Counted from the first letter of the stretch, positions 1 through 8,481 are shown. The stretch is 64,000 nucleotides of DNA from an uncultured Clostridia bacterium (GCA_946403085.1 CAMIYM010000001.1:124001-188000), one strand, 5' to 3'. Notes: generated by a model not told the origin, from the sequence alone. Numbers and translations are program-made.

Positions 1-168
1 CTCGCGGTTAACGGAAAAGATCTCATTGAGATCGGTGTAAAAGAAGGACCTGAAATAGGCCTTGTCCTGTCACAGATCTTTGATAGTTATATAGACGGAA
101 AATGCGTCAACACCAAGGCTTCCATGCTCGAAGAAGCTCAAAAAATCTTGCTGACAAAATCTATTTAA
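1..168 (+). CDS. cca: CCA tRNA nucleotidyltransferase, C-terminal fragment (5' end outside window)
   Basis: The window opens inside this gene; 55 codons to a TAA are visible. The reading frame contains LAVNGKDLIEIG followed by KEGPEIGLVLSQIFDSYIDG. This is the typical C-terminal helical tail of class II CCA-adding enzymes (INGxDLxxxGxxxGxxIGxxL), which complete the 3' CCA end of tRNAs in the cytoplasm. The catalytic head lies upstream and cannot be checked. The next gene in the same direction starts about 130 bases later behind its own promoter, so the two are probably not co-transcribed. Confidence 0.7.
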   Translation, partial: LAVNGKDLIEIGVKEGPEIGLVLSQIFDSYIDGKCVNTKASMLEEAQKILLTKSI

Positions 169-199
169 CCCTTCGTTACAGTTTGTTCAAATAGCCCTC

Positions 200-249
200 A
201 CAATTTCAACATCTTGTTGATGAATTGTCAAAATCTGCTCCGTTATAAT
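200..249 (+). promoter_or_regulatory. Inverted repeat and -10 element upstream of the pilin gene
   Basis: A perfect TATAAT lies at 244-249, with only a weak -35 (TGAATT at 221-226, 17 bp spacing). An imperfect inverted repeat covers the -35 region: ACAATT+TCAACA (200-211) pairs with TGTTGA and AATTGT (215-228), with a two-base bulge. It is either an operator for the pilin promoter or the hairpin ending the cca transcript. No T-run follows, so an operator is slightly favoured. Confidence 0.4.
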
Positions 250-297
250 CTGACTATAAGCAAAGGGTAGCTTGATTAAAAAGGGAGCGTGATCTAT

Positions 298-1047
298 ATG
301 AAAAAAATGAGCATTAGCAAGAGAGGTTTTACCCTCACAGAAATCATCGTCGTAGTTGCAATCATGGTTGTAGTAGCATCCGCTGCCTTCGTAGGTATTG
401 CTGTTACTATCAACAGAGCAAACGATACATCAGCAAGACTTCAGAGAGAGAATGGTAACGGTTTCGAGAAGGATGCCTGGACTGCAGTTGATAATATTAC
501 AGAGGGTGCTGCAAAGTTCTTCGACATCTCAAATTATAAGCCGAAGGTTCCTACAAACACACCGGTACCTACATCAACACCTACACCTGTACCCACACAG
601 GCACCTACAAACACACCGGTACCAACAAAGGCCGCAGGCAATACAAACACACCTACTCCTCCGCCTACAAATACACCTAAGCCTACAACAGCACCTGTAA
701 CAGGCGGTGGCGTTCAGCCCGGAGTTCTCTCTTCAGGAACGCCTACAGGTCAAGTATCTTTTAACTCTTATACTCAGTCTAGCCTCGGATTTAATGATTC
801 TGCTAAGAATGCTAAGAAGATCGTAGTTGAATATGATGTTTCAGGCTCTAAGGTAACATCAGTAGATAACTGGGGACACCTCGGATCTGCCGCACCAAAG
901 ATCACTATCACTGATAAGTCTGTAAAGCTTGAATTTGACGTAGCTGGAATGCAGGATTGGCAGAAGAGCAATATGATGAATAACTCCCCTCAGTTCAGAT
1001 CCGGCGGAGATACAGTTGTTAAGATCAAGAACGTTACAATGACATAA
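298..1047 (+). CDS. Type IV pilin-like protein with PT-rich linker and CBM-like C-terminal domain
   Basis: The N-terminus has a class III signal: basic residues, then GFTLTEIIVVVAIMVVVASAAF. The pre-pilin peptidase would cut after G, and the conserved Glu lies at position 5 of the mature protein. Most of the segment before about residue 80 is a short helix. It is followed by about 60 residues rich in Pro and Thr (NTPVPT, TPKPTT), then a beta-rich domain of about 100 residues. That last domain (KKIVVEYDVSG...DNWG...) shares spacing with the N-terminal module of the GH5 cellulase at 21838 (KKITVVAEFSG...SGWG...), suggesting a carbohydrate-binding role. A GTG at 289 is in frame, but ATG 298 sits better behind the AAGGGAG at 281. 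The linker resembles cellulase linkers more than pilins. It may be an adhesive minor pilin; the retraction ATPase PilT is encoded at 40-41 kb. Confidence 0.8.
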   Translation: MKKMSISKRGFTLTEIIVVVAIMVVVASAAFVGIAVTINRANDTSARLQRENGNGFEKDAWTAVDNITEGAAKFFDISNYKPKVPTNTPVPTSTPTPVPTQAPTNTPVPTKAAGNTNTPTPPPTNTPKPTTAPVTGGGVQPGVLSSGTPTGQVSFNSYTQSSLGFNDSAKNAKKIVVEYDVSGSKVTSVDNWGHLGSAAPKITITDKSVKLEFDVAGMQDWQKSNMMNNSPQFRSGGDTVVKIKNVTMT

Positions 1048-1129
1048 TTCATCGTTATTATAACGATAATGGAAAAATAATATAGTTATATAAAAGTGAC
1101 ATCACTTTATATAGATCACCCTTGAGATG

Positions 1130-1155
1130 GGCTGCTCTCTGGAGCAGCCTTTCTT
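1130..1155 (+). terminator. Rho-independent terminator of the pilin gene
   Basis: A perfect 8-bp stem (GGCTGCTC at 1130-1137 with GAGCAGCC at 1142-1149) has a four-base loop and is followed by TTTCTT. It lies between convergent genes. The T-tail favours the plus strand. Confidence 0.75.
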
Positions 1156-1161
1156 AATGGA

Positions 1162-2802
1162 TCAGATTCCGTGGAGTTTGCGTTCTGCTTCAAGAAGTGC
1201 GGAAGTCGCTTCTGACTTAGGATCGTTCAGGACGTCTTCGGTGTTTCCTTCTTCACAGATACGGCCGTTGCTCATGACGACAACTCTGGGACAAATCTGT
1301 CTTACGATATGAATGTTATGAGTGATAAGAAGGAAAGCGGTATTGCGCTCCCTGTTTATCGTGGTCATGAGCTTTAAGAGTTCGGCTGAAGAACTTGCAT
1401 CCAGGGATGAGAACGGCTCATCTGCAATGATGAGGGAAGGTTCCTGGATAAGACACATGGCAATCGCGACTCTCTGGCGCTGTCCGCCGGAAAGCTCGTT
1501 AGGACGGCGTGAGAGATATTCGGCACCAAGGCCGCATGCTTCAAGCGCACCTGTGATCCACTCAAGTGTTCTGGCACGTTTTTCATCGAACGTACCGTCG
1601 CCCTTGATCTCTTTTGCCTTGCCGGATGCCCTCAGGGCCTCATTCAGGTGCCACTTGATCGTGTGTGCAGGATTCAGGCAGGATACCGGATCCTGGAAGA
1701 TCGCGCCTACACGCGTGCTTGTGATATTAACTGTTCCTGAGTGGGGAAGAAGGCCTAAGAGAGACCTTATGAGCGTAGTCTTGCCGCTTCCCGATCCTCC
1801 GATGAGACCTAATATCTCGTTGGGATATACTTTCAGGGATACTTCGTGAAGCACTTTAGTATCGCTTTCAGTGCTTCCGTTCTTTTTCTTAACGCGCTCG
1901 AAAAGTGACCTTCCGTAACCTGCTGTAATGTCTTTTGCCGAAAGAACGGGAGAGCTTTCATAATCTACCGGGGCAGGGGTAAGGCCTAAGATCCTCGTGT
2001 CGAGTCTTGCATTGGTCAAAAGCTCAGCTGTGTAACTGTTTTTCGGATTATTGAGGATATCTGAAGTCGTATCTTTATCAACGATCTTGCCGTCCTTCAT
2101 TACCATGACGCGGTCACAGAATCCTCTAACTGCGGAGAGGTCATGCGAGATGAACAGGATCGTCATGTGAAGCTGATGGCATAATTCTTTAAGCAGTCCC
2201 AGGATCGATACTGTTGTTACGGTATCAAGTGAAGACGTCGGCTCGTCGCAGATAAGAAGCCTCGGCTTAAGGAGTGCTGCTCCTGCGATCAGAACTCTCT
2301 GGCGCTGTCCGCCGGAAAGCTGATGCGGGTAACGGCTGCAGATCTCTTCAGCGTTGGTGAAGCCTACTGTCTGGAGCATGTCAGTTATAGCCTTGTGGCG
2401 CTCCTCAGGTTCCATTACTGATTCCTTATGAGCGGTGAGTACTTCCTCAAGCTGCTTTCCGCATGTCATGAGAGGATCCAAAGCAGTCGAGGGCTCCTGG
2501 AAGATCATGCCGATATCTTTTCCGAGCATTCTGCGGCGTTCTTTGGGATTCATGTCCAGAAGGCTCTTGCCGGCGAACTTAATGGAACCGGAATCGATAT
2601 TTGCGCTTTCTGGGAGAAGGCCTGCTATTGCAAGGGAAGTCATGGTCTTGCCGCTTCCCGAGTTGCCGATCAGGCCGAGGATCTCACCGTCCCTTATTCC
2701 GAAGTCAACGTCATCAAGGACCGGCTTCGGGTTGGGATTTTTCGCGGTAGGGAAGGAAAGAGTCAAGTGATGTACTTTTACTATATGGATATGACGGGGC
2801 AT
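1162..2802 (-). CDS. Peptide/oligopeptide-type ABC transporter, fused double ATP-binding protein (DppD-DppF type)
   Basis: Two complete ABC domains are joined in one chain of 546 residues. The first has Walker A GNSGSGKT, signature LSGGQRQRV and Walker B LLICDEPTSSLD. The second has GGSGSGKT, LSGGQRQRV and LIIADEPFSSLD. Both look catalytically intact. In most peptide/nickel importers these are two proteins (OppD and OppF); a fused form is known in some lineages. It would power the two permeases encoded just upstream. The ATG at 2802 overlaps the TGA of the preceding permease gene (TGATG), so translation is probably coupled. A GTG one codon earlier is an alternative start. The first domain carries the usual extension after the ABC core seen in Opp-type ATPases (LLTNARLD region). 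Confidence 0.9.
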   Translation of the reverse strand: MPRHIHIVKVHHLTLSFPTAKNPNPKPVLDDVDFGIRDGEILGLIGNSGSGKTMTSLAIAGLLPESANIDSGSIKFAGKSLLDMNPKERRRMLGKDIGMIFQEPSTALDPLMTCGKQLEEVLTAHKESVMEPEERHKAITDMLQTVGFTNAEEICSRYPHQLSGGQRQRVLIAGAALLKPRLLICDEPTSSLDTVTTVSILGLLKELCHQLHMTILFISHDLSAVRGFCDRVMVMKDGKIVDKDTTSDILNNPKNSYTAELLTNARLDTRILGLTPAPVDYESSPVLSAKDITAGYGRSLFERVKKKNGSTESDTKVLHEVSLKVYPNEILGLIGGSGSGKTTLIRSLLGLLPHSGTVNITSTRVGAIFQDPVSCLNPAHTIKWHLNEALRASGKAKEIKGDGTFDEKRARTLEWITGALEACGLGAEYLSRRPNELSGGQRQRVAIAMCLIQEPSLIIADEPFSSLDASSSAELLKLMTTINRERNTAFLLITHNIHIVRQICPRVVVMSNGRICEEGNTEDVLNDPKSEATSALLEAERKLHGI

Positions 2803-3641
2803 CACTTACCTCCTTTCGAGAGGCTAACTCTAAGACCCTCAGAGATAAAATAAAGTCCCAATATATAGAAGACCAGCATCATGGCAGGGAATATAACAAG
2901 CCAGGGTGCTACCCTGAAATATGCCTGTGCATCTGAGAGGAGCTTTCCGAAAGATGCATCCGGCGGCTGTACTCCCAATCCCAGATAGCTCATTCCTGAT
3001 TCGAAAAGCGTCATATTGGCAAGTCCGATTACTGTGGCAGGAAGGAGCTGTGATACGAGGTTGGGGAATATATGCAGGGTCATGATGCGTGCCGGTTTGA
3101 CGCCCATTACGCGCGCATGCGTAATATAATCCAATTCTTTTATCTCCATTGTTCCAAGGCGGCACACTCTCGCGAAGGTCGGAGCGAAGACCAGTCCCAA
3201 TGCCCAGATGACATTAGTTACGGATGCACCGAAGACTGCTACTGCTACGAGTGCTAAAAGGATGCCCGGGAAGCACATTATGCTGTTGCCTAAGAGCATG
3301 ATGCCCTTATCCGTATAACCTCCGAAATATCCGGCAGGAATGCCTGCTATGGTTCCGAGTATGAGCGCAATAGCGACACCGGCAACAGATATGTAGATCG
3401 TGTATTTGGATGCTGACATAACGCGTGAGAGAAGGTCCCTTCCGAAGTTGTCAGTGCCGAACGGATGCTCAAGGCAGGGCTTGATGAACTTGGCTCCTGC
3501 GTTAGTTGCATTAGGATCAAAAGGTGTCCAGAAAAGTGAGACCACGAATGCTGCAACAACGATCCCGAGCAGGATAACACCGGCTATGTAGAAGACATAG
3601 GCTCCGGGCGCTCTCTTTAATGATCTGTTTGCAGAAGACAT
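2802..3641 (-). CDS. Peptide-type ABC transporter permease (DppC/OppC type)
   Basis: 279 residues with an N-terminal cytoplasmic stub, one TM helix (about 16-38), an OppC-type loop containing HPFGTDNFGRDLLSRV, then four to five TM helices. The binding-protein-dependent transport motif (HARVMGVKPARIMTLHIFPN) is clear. HPFGTDxxGRD is a hallmark of the C-type permease of the peptide/nickel family. AAGGAGG precedes the ATG at 3641. The gene follows the B-type permease by 16 bases and overlaps the ATPase gene, so all three are one operon. Confidence 0.92.
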   Translation of the reverse strand: MSSANRSLKRAPGAYVFYIAGVILLGIVVAAFVVSLFWTPFDPNATNAGAKFIKPCLEHPFGTDNFGRDLLSRVMSASKYTIYISVAGVAIALILGTIAGIPAGYFGGYTDKGIMLLGNSIMCFPGILLALVAVAVFGASVTNVIWALGLVFAPTFARVCRLGTMEIKELDYITHARVMGVKPARIMTLHIFPNLVSQLLPATVIGLANMTLFESGMSYLGLGVQPPDASFGKLLSDAQAYFRVAPWLVIFPAMMLVFYILGLYFISEGLRVSLSKGGK

Positions 3642-3657
3642 ATTCCTGATATCCTCC

Positions 3658-4611
3658 TTATTTCAGCCTTATCCTGGGGTCCGATATGGCAGCTGCTATG
3701 TCGGAGAGGAAATAAAGGAGGACTGTTATGAATGCCAGATAAAAGACGATGCCTGACAAAAGAGGGAAGTCTCTTCTGGAGATTGCCGACAGCAGAAGAC
3801 GTCCTAAGCCTGGCAGGTTAAAGACCTGCTCTACTATGAGACTTCCGCCGAGGATATCTGAAAGGATGATAGATATTATCGTGATCGATGATACGTTGGA
3901 ATTCGGGAGCACGTGGCGGACGAGGATCTTAAGATCGGATAAGCCGTGGCTTTTGGATGTCCTTACGTAGTCGGATGCTCTCTGCTCAATGATGGAAGAT
4001 CTTAAGAACTTGAAGCTCATGGCGATCTTGGGCAGTGCAACTGCGAATGAGGGCAGGAGCAGGCACCCTACATATCCTGCAAAATCTTCAGCCGGAGTTA
4101 CATAGGTGCCCACCGTAAGAAGCGAGAAAACTGAGCTCGCGAGCATTATCAGAAGGAGCGATGCTACATAAGGCGGGATCGCGAAAAGTACATGTCCTAT
4201 AACTGAACATATCTGGTCACCCAGGCGTCCCGGTTTTCGCGCGCTCAAGACAGCCAGAGGATATGAAATGAGGATTACCATCAGCATGGCAATGGCGCTC
4301 ATGCCGAGAGTGACAGGGAGCCTTTGCGCGATAAGCGTGCCAACATTCATGTTGTATGCGTATGAAGTTCCGGGATTAAAGGTGAGGATGCCAAGAAGCC
4401 ATGAGAAATAACGCACAACGAGAGGTTTATCAAGACCTAACTGCGTGCGCAGAAGATCGACCTGTGCCTGAGATGCATCAGGTCCCAGCATGACTCTGGC
4501 AGTGTCGCCCGGGATTATCGAGAAGGCAGCAAAAACAAGCAATGACACAAGAAGAAGCGTCACGATAAGTTCGATCAGTTTTCCGACAAAATAACCGGCC
4601 TTGCCCTGCAA
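3658..4611 (-). CDS. Peptide-type ABC transporter permease (DppB/OppB type)
   Basis: Integral membrane permease with the B-type signature: IPGDTARVMLGPDASQAQVD followed by LGLDKPLVVRYFSWL, then several TM helices and a transport motif near YVRTSKSHGLSDLKILVRHVLPN. I place the start at the TTG at 4611, because AAGGAGG lies eight bases upstream of it; an in-frame TTG at 4629 precedes that ribosome binding site and is unlikely. The resulting protein is 317 residues, normal for OppB-type permeases. It pairs with the C-type permease to form the channel. Confidence 0.9.
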   Translation of the reverse strand: MQGKAGYFVGKLIELIVTLLLVSLLVFAAFSIIPGDTARVMLGPDASQAQVDLLRTQLGLDKPLVVRYFSWLLGILTFNPGTSYAYNMNVGTLIAQRLPVTLGMSAIAMLMVILISYPLAVLSARKPGRLGDQICSVIGHVLFAIPPYVASLLLIMLASSVFSLLTVGTYVTPAEDFAGYVGCLLLPSFAVALPKIAMSFKFLRSSIIEQRASDYVRTSKSHGLSDLKILVRHVLPNSNVSSITIISIILSDILGGSLIVEQVFNLPGLGRLLLSAISRRDFPLLSGIVFYLAFITVLLYFLSDIAAAISDPRIRLK

Positions 4612-4649
4612 GTTTTTAGCCTCCTTCAACCGAATAATAATAGAAGTCT

Positions 4650-4655
4650 ATTATA
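4650..4655 (-). promoter_or_regulatory. -10 element for the permease-ATPase part of the peptide transporter
   Basis: TATAAT on the minus strand, about 40 bases before the TTG start. A TTTTTG 18 bp upstream could act as a weak -35 and coincides with the T-tail of the terminator behind the binding-protein gene. The membrane components may therefore have their own promoter besides read-through. Confidence 0.35.
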
Positions 4656-4674
4656 TTTTTATATTTAGTCAATC

Positions 4675-4705
4675 AAAAAGGCTGCCCCGTTGACGGAACA
4701 GCCTT
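4675..4705 (-). terminator. Intergenic terminator between the binding-protein and permease genes
   Basis: On the minus strand AAGGCTG (4699-4705) pairs with CAGCCTT (4678-4684) and runs into TTTTT. It sits directly after the solute-binding-protein gene and before the permeases. This is the classic arrangement by which a binding protein is made in excess over its membrane partners. Confidence 0.75.
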
Positions 4706-4727
4706 AATAATTCAGCTTTTTGACAGA

Positions 4728-6251
4728 TTACTTCTGAACGAGCTTTACCTGTGACATATCCTGAACATACATAGGATATACGTAGTAGCCTTCAAGTCTT
4801 GTGGATACTGCGGTGATGGTTGTAGGATCCTGGATATATACGGAGCAGGCATCATCTGTAAGGTGCTTCAGAACTTTGTGATAAAGATCTGTTCTTGTCT
4901 TCTCGTCAGCTGTAAGAGGGATATCAGTCAGAAGCTTATCAACTTCACTGTTTGAATAGTTGATGAAGTTGCCGCTTGCACTTGTCTGATAACGGCTTAC
5001 TACATCGTAAGGCGCATATGCGCTTGTAAGAGCAATGACTGTTGTCTCATACTGACGGTTGGAATAAACAGTATCAAGCCATGTAGCCCAGTCTACCTGC
5101 TTGATCTCCATGTTGATGCCGATCGCCTTAAGCTCGGATGCGAGTTCTACTGCTGTATTTACATGGATAAGGTAAGAAGAGGGTACTGTGCATGTGATAT
5201 TGAAGCCGTTCTCATATCCTGCTTCAGCCATAAGAGCTTTTGCCTTCTCGATATCCTGCTTGAATGTGCCGTCAAGAGACTTATCGTAGAAGCTTCCCAT
5301 GGCAGGGCTCATAGCAGTTGTAAGCTCAACGCCTGCACCGTCCATTGTTACGGAGATGATGTCAGTTCTGTTGATAGCGTAGTTGATAGCCTGACGGACC
5401 TTAAGATTGTTCAGAGGCTCTACTTTGTTGTTGAGAGCGAAGATCTGAACCATGTTGGAACCGTTTGAAAGAATGTTGTACTTAGCAGAATCAAGCTGTC
5501 TTGCACGGTCTGCAGAAAGATAAGGGAAGATATCGATGCTTCCTGCTGCAAGCTCTGTAAGACCTGCATCCATATCTGCGCATACCTTGAATGTTACCTT
5601 ATCGAGGTAAGGAAGACCCTTCTGCCAGTAGTTATCGTTCTTTACGAGAATGACGCTCTGGCCGGGATTATAGGATTCGAACTTGAAAGGACCTGTTCCG
5701 ACAGGAGCTGCCTGGCAGTTATCGTAACCTTCAGGAATGATGCCGGTGGTAAAGAAGCTCAAAAGCTCTGTGTTGCCGGCTTCAAGAGTTACTTCGACCT
5801 TGCCGTCATCTGTAGCCTTTACTTCCTTAATTGAATCAAGTTCTGATACGAGTGCTGTTCCGTCCTGGCTCTCGAGGAGACCTGCAGCACGCTTGAGCGA
5901 GTAAACAACGTCATTTGCATCAAGATCGGAGCCGTCGTGGAACTTTACGCCTGTTCTGATGGTGAATGTATAGACAGAAGCGTCCTCAGAGATCTTATAG
6001 TCTGTAGCAAGACAAGGATTAAGCTTTCCGTCCTTATCGAACTTAACAAGACCCTCGTAAACATTGAAGATGATCTCTTCGTCACCTGCTGCGACAACAG
6101 TGTGGGGATCGAAGATTCCAGGTTCCTGAGTGATACCTACGACAGCATTGTTGTTGGCATCGGCAGGCTTTTTGTTGCAACCCGCAAAGCTTGTGGCCAT
6201 AAGGCTCAGCGCCATTACGGAGATAACAGATTTTGTAATGAGATGTTTCAT
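4728..6251 (-). CDS. Peptide-type extracellular solute-binding lipoprotein (SBP family 5)
   Basis: A signal peptide with lipobox (SFAGC, Cys about residue 25) anchors the protein outside the membrane. The mature part has the family 5 pattern: QEPGIFDPHTVVAAGDEEI near the N-terminus, NVYEGLVKFDKDGKL, then FTIRTGVKFHDGSDLDANDVVYSLKR split by short variable parts. VGTGPFKF and RQAINYAINR are further family hallmarks. It should capture peptides or a similar solute for the permeases encoded downstream. A GTG at 6257 is in frame, but the GGGAGGG motif fits ATG 6251 (seven-base spacing). Length (507 residues) is normal. The true ligand cannot be read from the sequence; family 5 also binds nickel, sugars and opines. 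Confidence 0.92.
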   Translation of the reverse strand: MKHLITKSVISVMALSLMATSFAGCNKKPADANNNAVVGITQEPGIFDPHTVVAAGDEEIIFNVYEGLVKFDKDGKLNPCLATDYKISEDASVYTFTIRTGVKFHDGSDLDANDVVYSLKRAAGLLESQDGTALVSELDSIKEVKATDDGKVEVTLEAGNTELLSFFTTGIIPEGYDNCQAAPVGTGPFKFESYNPGQSVILVKNDNYWQKGLPYLDKVTFKVCADMDAGLTELAAGSIDIFPYLSADRARQLDSAKYNILSNGSNMVQIFALNNKVEPLNNLKVRQAINYAINRTDIISVTMDGAGVELTTAMSPAMGSFYDKSLDGTFKQDIEKAKALMAEAGYENGFNITCTVPSSYLIHVNTAVELASELKAIGINMEIKQVDWATWLDTVYSNRQYETTVIALTSAYAPYDVVSRYQTSASGNFINYSNSEVDKLLTDIPLTADEKTRTDLYHKVLKHLTDDACSVYIQDPTTITAVSTRLEGYYVYPMYVQDMSQVKLVQK

Positions 6252-6278
6252 TTCCACCCTCCCAAAAATAGTTAATTC

Positions 6279-6284
6279 ATTATA
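6279..6284 (-). promoter_or_regulatory. -10 element of the binding-protein gene
   Basis: TATAAT on the minus strand, 28 bases before the ATG. The -35 region (TATAAG) is weak. The 6258-6484 gap also holds the promoter and leader of the divergent gene at 6485. Confidence 0.4.
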
Positions 6285-6419
6285 GGAAAGCGGTATCGGT
6301 GCTTATATATGACAACGCACACAAAAAAATGCAGGTTTTTTCGAGGTTCGTTCCGAAAATTAACTAAAAATTTATAAAATCCTTTTAAGAAAAGCCTGAT
6401 AAATTACTTTTGCCTGGTA

Positions 6420-6425
6420 TATAAT
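6420..6425 (+). promoter_or_regulatory. -10 element of the zinc-ribbon/coiled-coil gene
   Basis: A perfect TATAAT lies about 60 bases before the ATG at 6485. The -35 region is not well conserved. Confidence 0.4.
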
Positions 6426-6440
6426 AGGGCATAACATTTT

Positions 6441-6464
6441 GCGCGGGTTTATTTTATCCCGCGC
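6441..6464 (+). other. Leader hairpin upstream of the zinc-ribbon/coiled-coil gene
   Basis: GCGCGGG (6441-6447) pairs perfectly with CCCGCGC (6458-6464) across a ten-base AT-rich loop. It lies between the -10 and the ribosome binding site (TAGGAG at 6470), inside the predicted 5' leader. There is no T-run, so it is not an ordinary terminator; it may stabilise or regulate the mRNA. Confidence 0.45.
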
Positions 6465-6484
6465 ATTCTTAGGAGAAACAAGTT

Positions 6485-8191
6485 ATGAAGAGATGTCCGG
6501 TTTGCGGCGTAATGATGGGCGACAATGTTGCTCGCTGCTCAATGTGCAAATACGATTTCCAGAAGGCTTCACAGGGTAATAATGATGAAGCCGCAGCTGA
6601 AGCGAAGAAAATCCTTGATCAGAAACAGGCTGAGAATATAGCACGTGCAGAAGCTAAACGTTCCGAAGAAGAGAAGAGAATTCTCGAGGCTTTGGAGAAG
6701 CTTAAGCGCGACTATGCGAACATGGAACAGCAGTTTGAGGCTGAGAAGGCTAAGCTCGATAAGGAATTCACCACATTCCAGAAGAAGAAACTGGCAGAGC
6801 AGGAAGCTCTGGAGAAGTCAGTCGATACGATCCGCGACGAGGTTATCGAAGCACGTGACAAGAGAGATGCTCTCCGTAAAGAAGCCAGCGAGATGATGGC
6901 TGAGGCGAAGAAGAAGTCACAGCAGGAACATGACGATATGATCGAAGCTGCAAGAATCGAGCAGCAGAAGATATACGAAGAGACCCAGAAGCAGACAGAA
7001 CAGCTCGCAGCTCAGGTCGAGAAGGAATACGGCGAAGCCCTCGCCAAGAGAGACGAACTCATCGCACAGGCAAAAGAAGTCCAGGCAATGATGGACAATG
7101 CCGACAAGATCAAGGCCGAGAAGGAAAAAGAGATCAAGGCTGCAGAAGACAAGATCGTCAAGCTTGGTGAAGATTTTGAGAAAGAAAAGGCTAAGCTCGC
7201 TGAAGAGCACAAGAAGCTTTCCGAGAAGCAGGCAGCAGAAGCCCTTAAGATGAAGGCTGATGCAGAGCGTGACAGAGATATCGCCAATGCCGAGAAGGAA
7301 AAGCTCATTGCTGAAGCTCAGGCTGAGAGAGATCAGATCATCATGCAGCTCGAAGAGCGTAATAAGCAGGCTCAGGCAGAACTCGATGAGATGACAGAGA
7401 AGGCTAAGATCGTTATGGCTGAAGCAGAGACTGCTATGGCTAAGCGTGATGAGCTCAATGCCGAGATCGACAATTTCGAGAAGGATGCCAAGCAGAGACG
7501 CAAGGACCTTGACGAGACTCTCGAGGAAGCTAGAAAAGAGCTTGAAGAATCTGAAGAGAAGAAGAAACAGGCTGAGAAGGAATTTAACAGCTATCAGCAG
7601 GAATCACAGAATATCCAGGATCAGATCAAGGGTCTTTCCGCTGAACTTAAGGAAGCAAAGACCATTATCGCTGATTCAAAGAATGCGACTGTCCTTGCTG
7701 AAGCAGCTGCCCAGGAGATCGTTCTTAACGCTGAGAAGCAGGCAGTATTCCTTAAGCAGGCTGCTTTGAGTGAGAGCGAAAAGGGCAAGATGCTCGATCA
7801 GATCACAGAATTAAGTAAACAGATTGAGGAGAAAGAGATGGAGAAGGCAGAGCTTGAGAAGAAGCTTGCATCGCTTGACGCAGCAGTTGCAGAATTGGAG
7901 AAGAAGGTCAGAGCAGGTGGCGGCGGAGCTGCCGGCGGTCCTATGGATTACTCAGTTGAAGTTGTTGAGCACAACAAGTCTTCTGAAGTAAATGTTGAAG
8001 CACTCACAAAGCTCCTTAAGAAGAAGTCTTCTGAAGGCTGGACATTGATCCACGTAGTAGACGATGACGGTGGTAAGCTCATCTCTTCCATGGGCGGCGG
8101 ATCCGAGACAGGTCTTTCCTCACTCTCAGGAAGCCCTTTCACACAGAAGGAAGACAGACTCGTTCTTATCTTCGGTAAGCCCAAGGCTTGA
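6485..8191 (+). CDS. Zinc-ribbon, long coiled-coil protein with C-terminal DUF4177-like domain
   Basis: 568 residues in three parts. Residues 4-21 form a zinc ribbon (CPVCG...CSMC). Residues about 30-460 are almost continuous coiled coil rich in Glu, Lys and Ala, including segments such as EKAKLAEEHKKLSEK. After a Gly hinge (GGGGAAGG), the last 90 residues (YSVEVVEHNKSSEVNVEALTK...EGWTLIHVV) resemble the small DUF4177 fold. No signal peptide or TM helix is present, so it is cytoplasmic. The parts suggest a dimeric spacer with a metal-binding end and a globular end, but the function is unknown. It stands alone between its own promoter and terminator. Spurious similarity to SMC, myosin or ATPase B-subunit proteins is expected from composition alone. 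Confidence 0.75.
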   Translation: MKRCPVCGVMMGDNVARCSMCKYDFQKASQGNNDEAAAEAKKILDQKQAENIARAEAKRSEEEKRILEALEKLKRDYANMEQQFEAEKAKLDKEFTTFQKKKLAEQEALEKSVDTIRDEVIEARDKRDALRKEASEMMAEAKKKSQQEHDDMIEAARIEQQKIYEETQKQTEQLAAQVEKEYGEALAKRDELIAQAKEVQAMMDNADKIKAEKEKEIKAAEDKIVKLGEDFEKEKAKLAEEHKKLSEKQAAEALKMKADAERDRDIANAEKEKLIAEAQAERDQIIMQLEERNKQAQAELDEMTEKAKIVMAEAETAMAKRDELNAEIDNFEKDAKQRRKDLDETLEEARKELEESEEKKKQAEKEFNSYQQESQNIQDQIKGLSAELKEAKTIIADSKNATVLAEAAAQEIVLNAEKQAVFLKQAALSESEKGKMLDQITELSKQIEEKEMEKAELEKKLASLDAAVAELEKKVRAGGGGAAGGPMDYSVEVVEHNKSSEVNVEALTKLLKKKSSEGWTLIHVVDDDGGKLISSMGGGSETGLSSLSGSPFTQKEDRLVLIFGKPKA

Positions 8192-8212
8192 GAGACTAAT
8201 TAAAATAATCTT

Positions 8213-8242
8213 AAAAGGGTGTCTTAACGGCACCCTTTTTTA
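8213..8242 (+). terminator. Rho-independent terminator after the coiled-coil gene
   Basis: AAAAGGGTGTC (8213-8223) pairs with GGCACCCTTTT (8229-8239), including one G-U pair, around a five-base loop. The T-rich tract continues to 8242. Confidence 0.9.
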
Positions 8243-8270
8243 TTACGTGAATACTGCAGAGCCGGAACAG

Positions 8271-8361
8271 TGTAGTCCTTTATGGGTATTTTTCGCAGTT
8301 TGGACTACAAATCCCGGAAAAATGTAGTCCCTTTAGGATTATTCGCGCTTATGGGACTACA
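8271..8361. repeat. Tandem pair of 39-bp elements bounded by inverted TGTAGTCC / GGACTACA
   Basis: Two units (8271-8309 and 8323-8361) each begin with TGTAGTCC and end with its reverse complement GGACTACA. Both are exactly 39 bp and start 52 bp apart. The interiors are related: CTTTATGGGTATTTTTCGC in the first, CCTTTAGGATTATTCGCGC in the second. Each can fold into a stem-loop. They lie in a 338-bp intergenic stretch between the terminator at 8213 and the promoter of the EF-G-like gene. They could be REP/MITE-like repeats or paired protein-binding sites. Confidence 0.7.
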
Positions 8362-8481
8362 AAATATGATGTTTGCCTGCGAAAAGCGCCATTTTGCCGT
8401 TTTGTGTAGGTCGTCTAAACTATGCACAAAAAAACTATGACTTGCCACATATTTTTTGTGGAATTAGCATACCAGATATTT

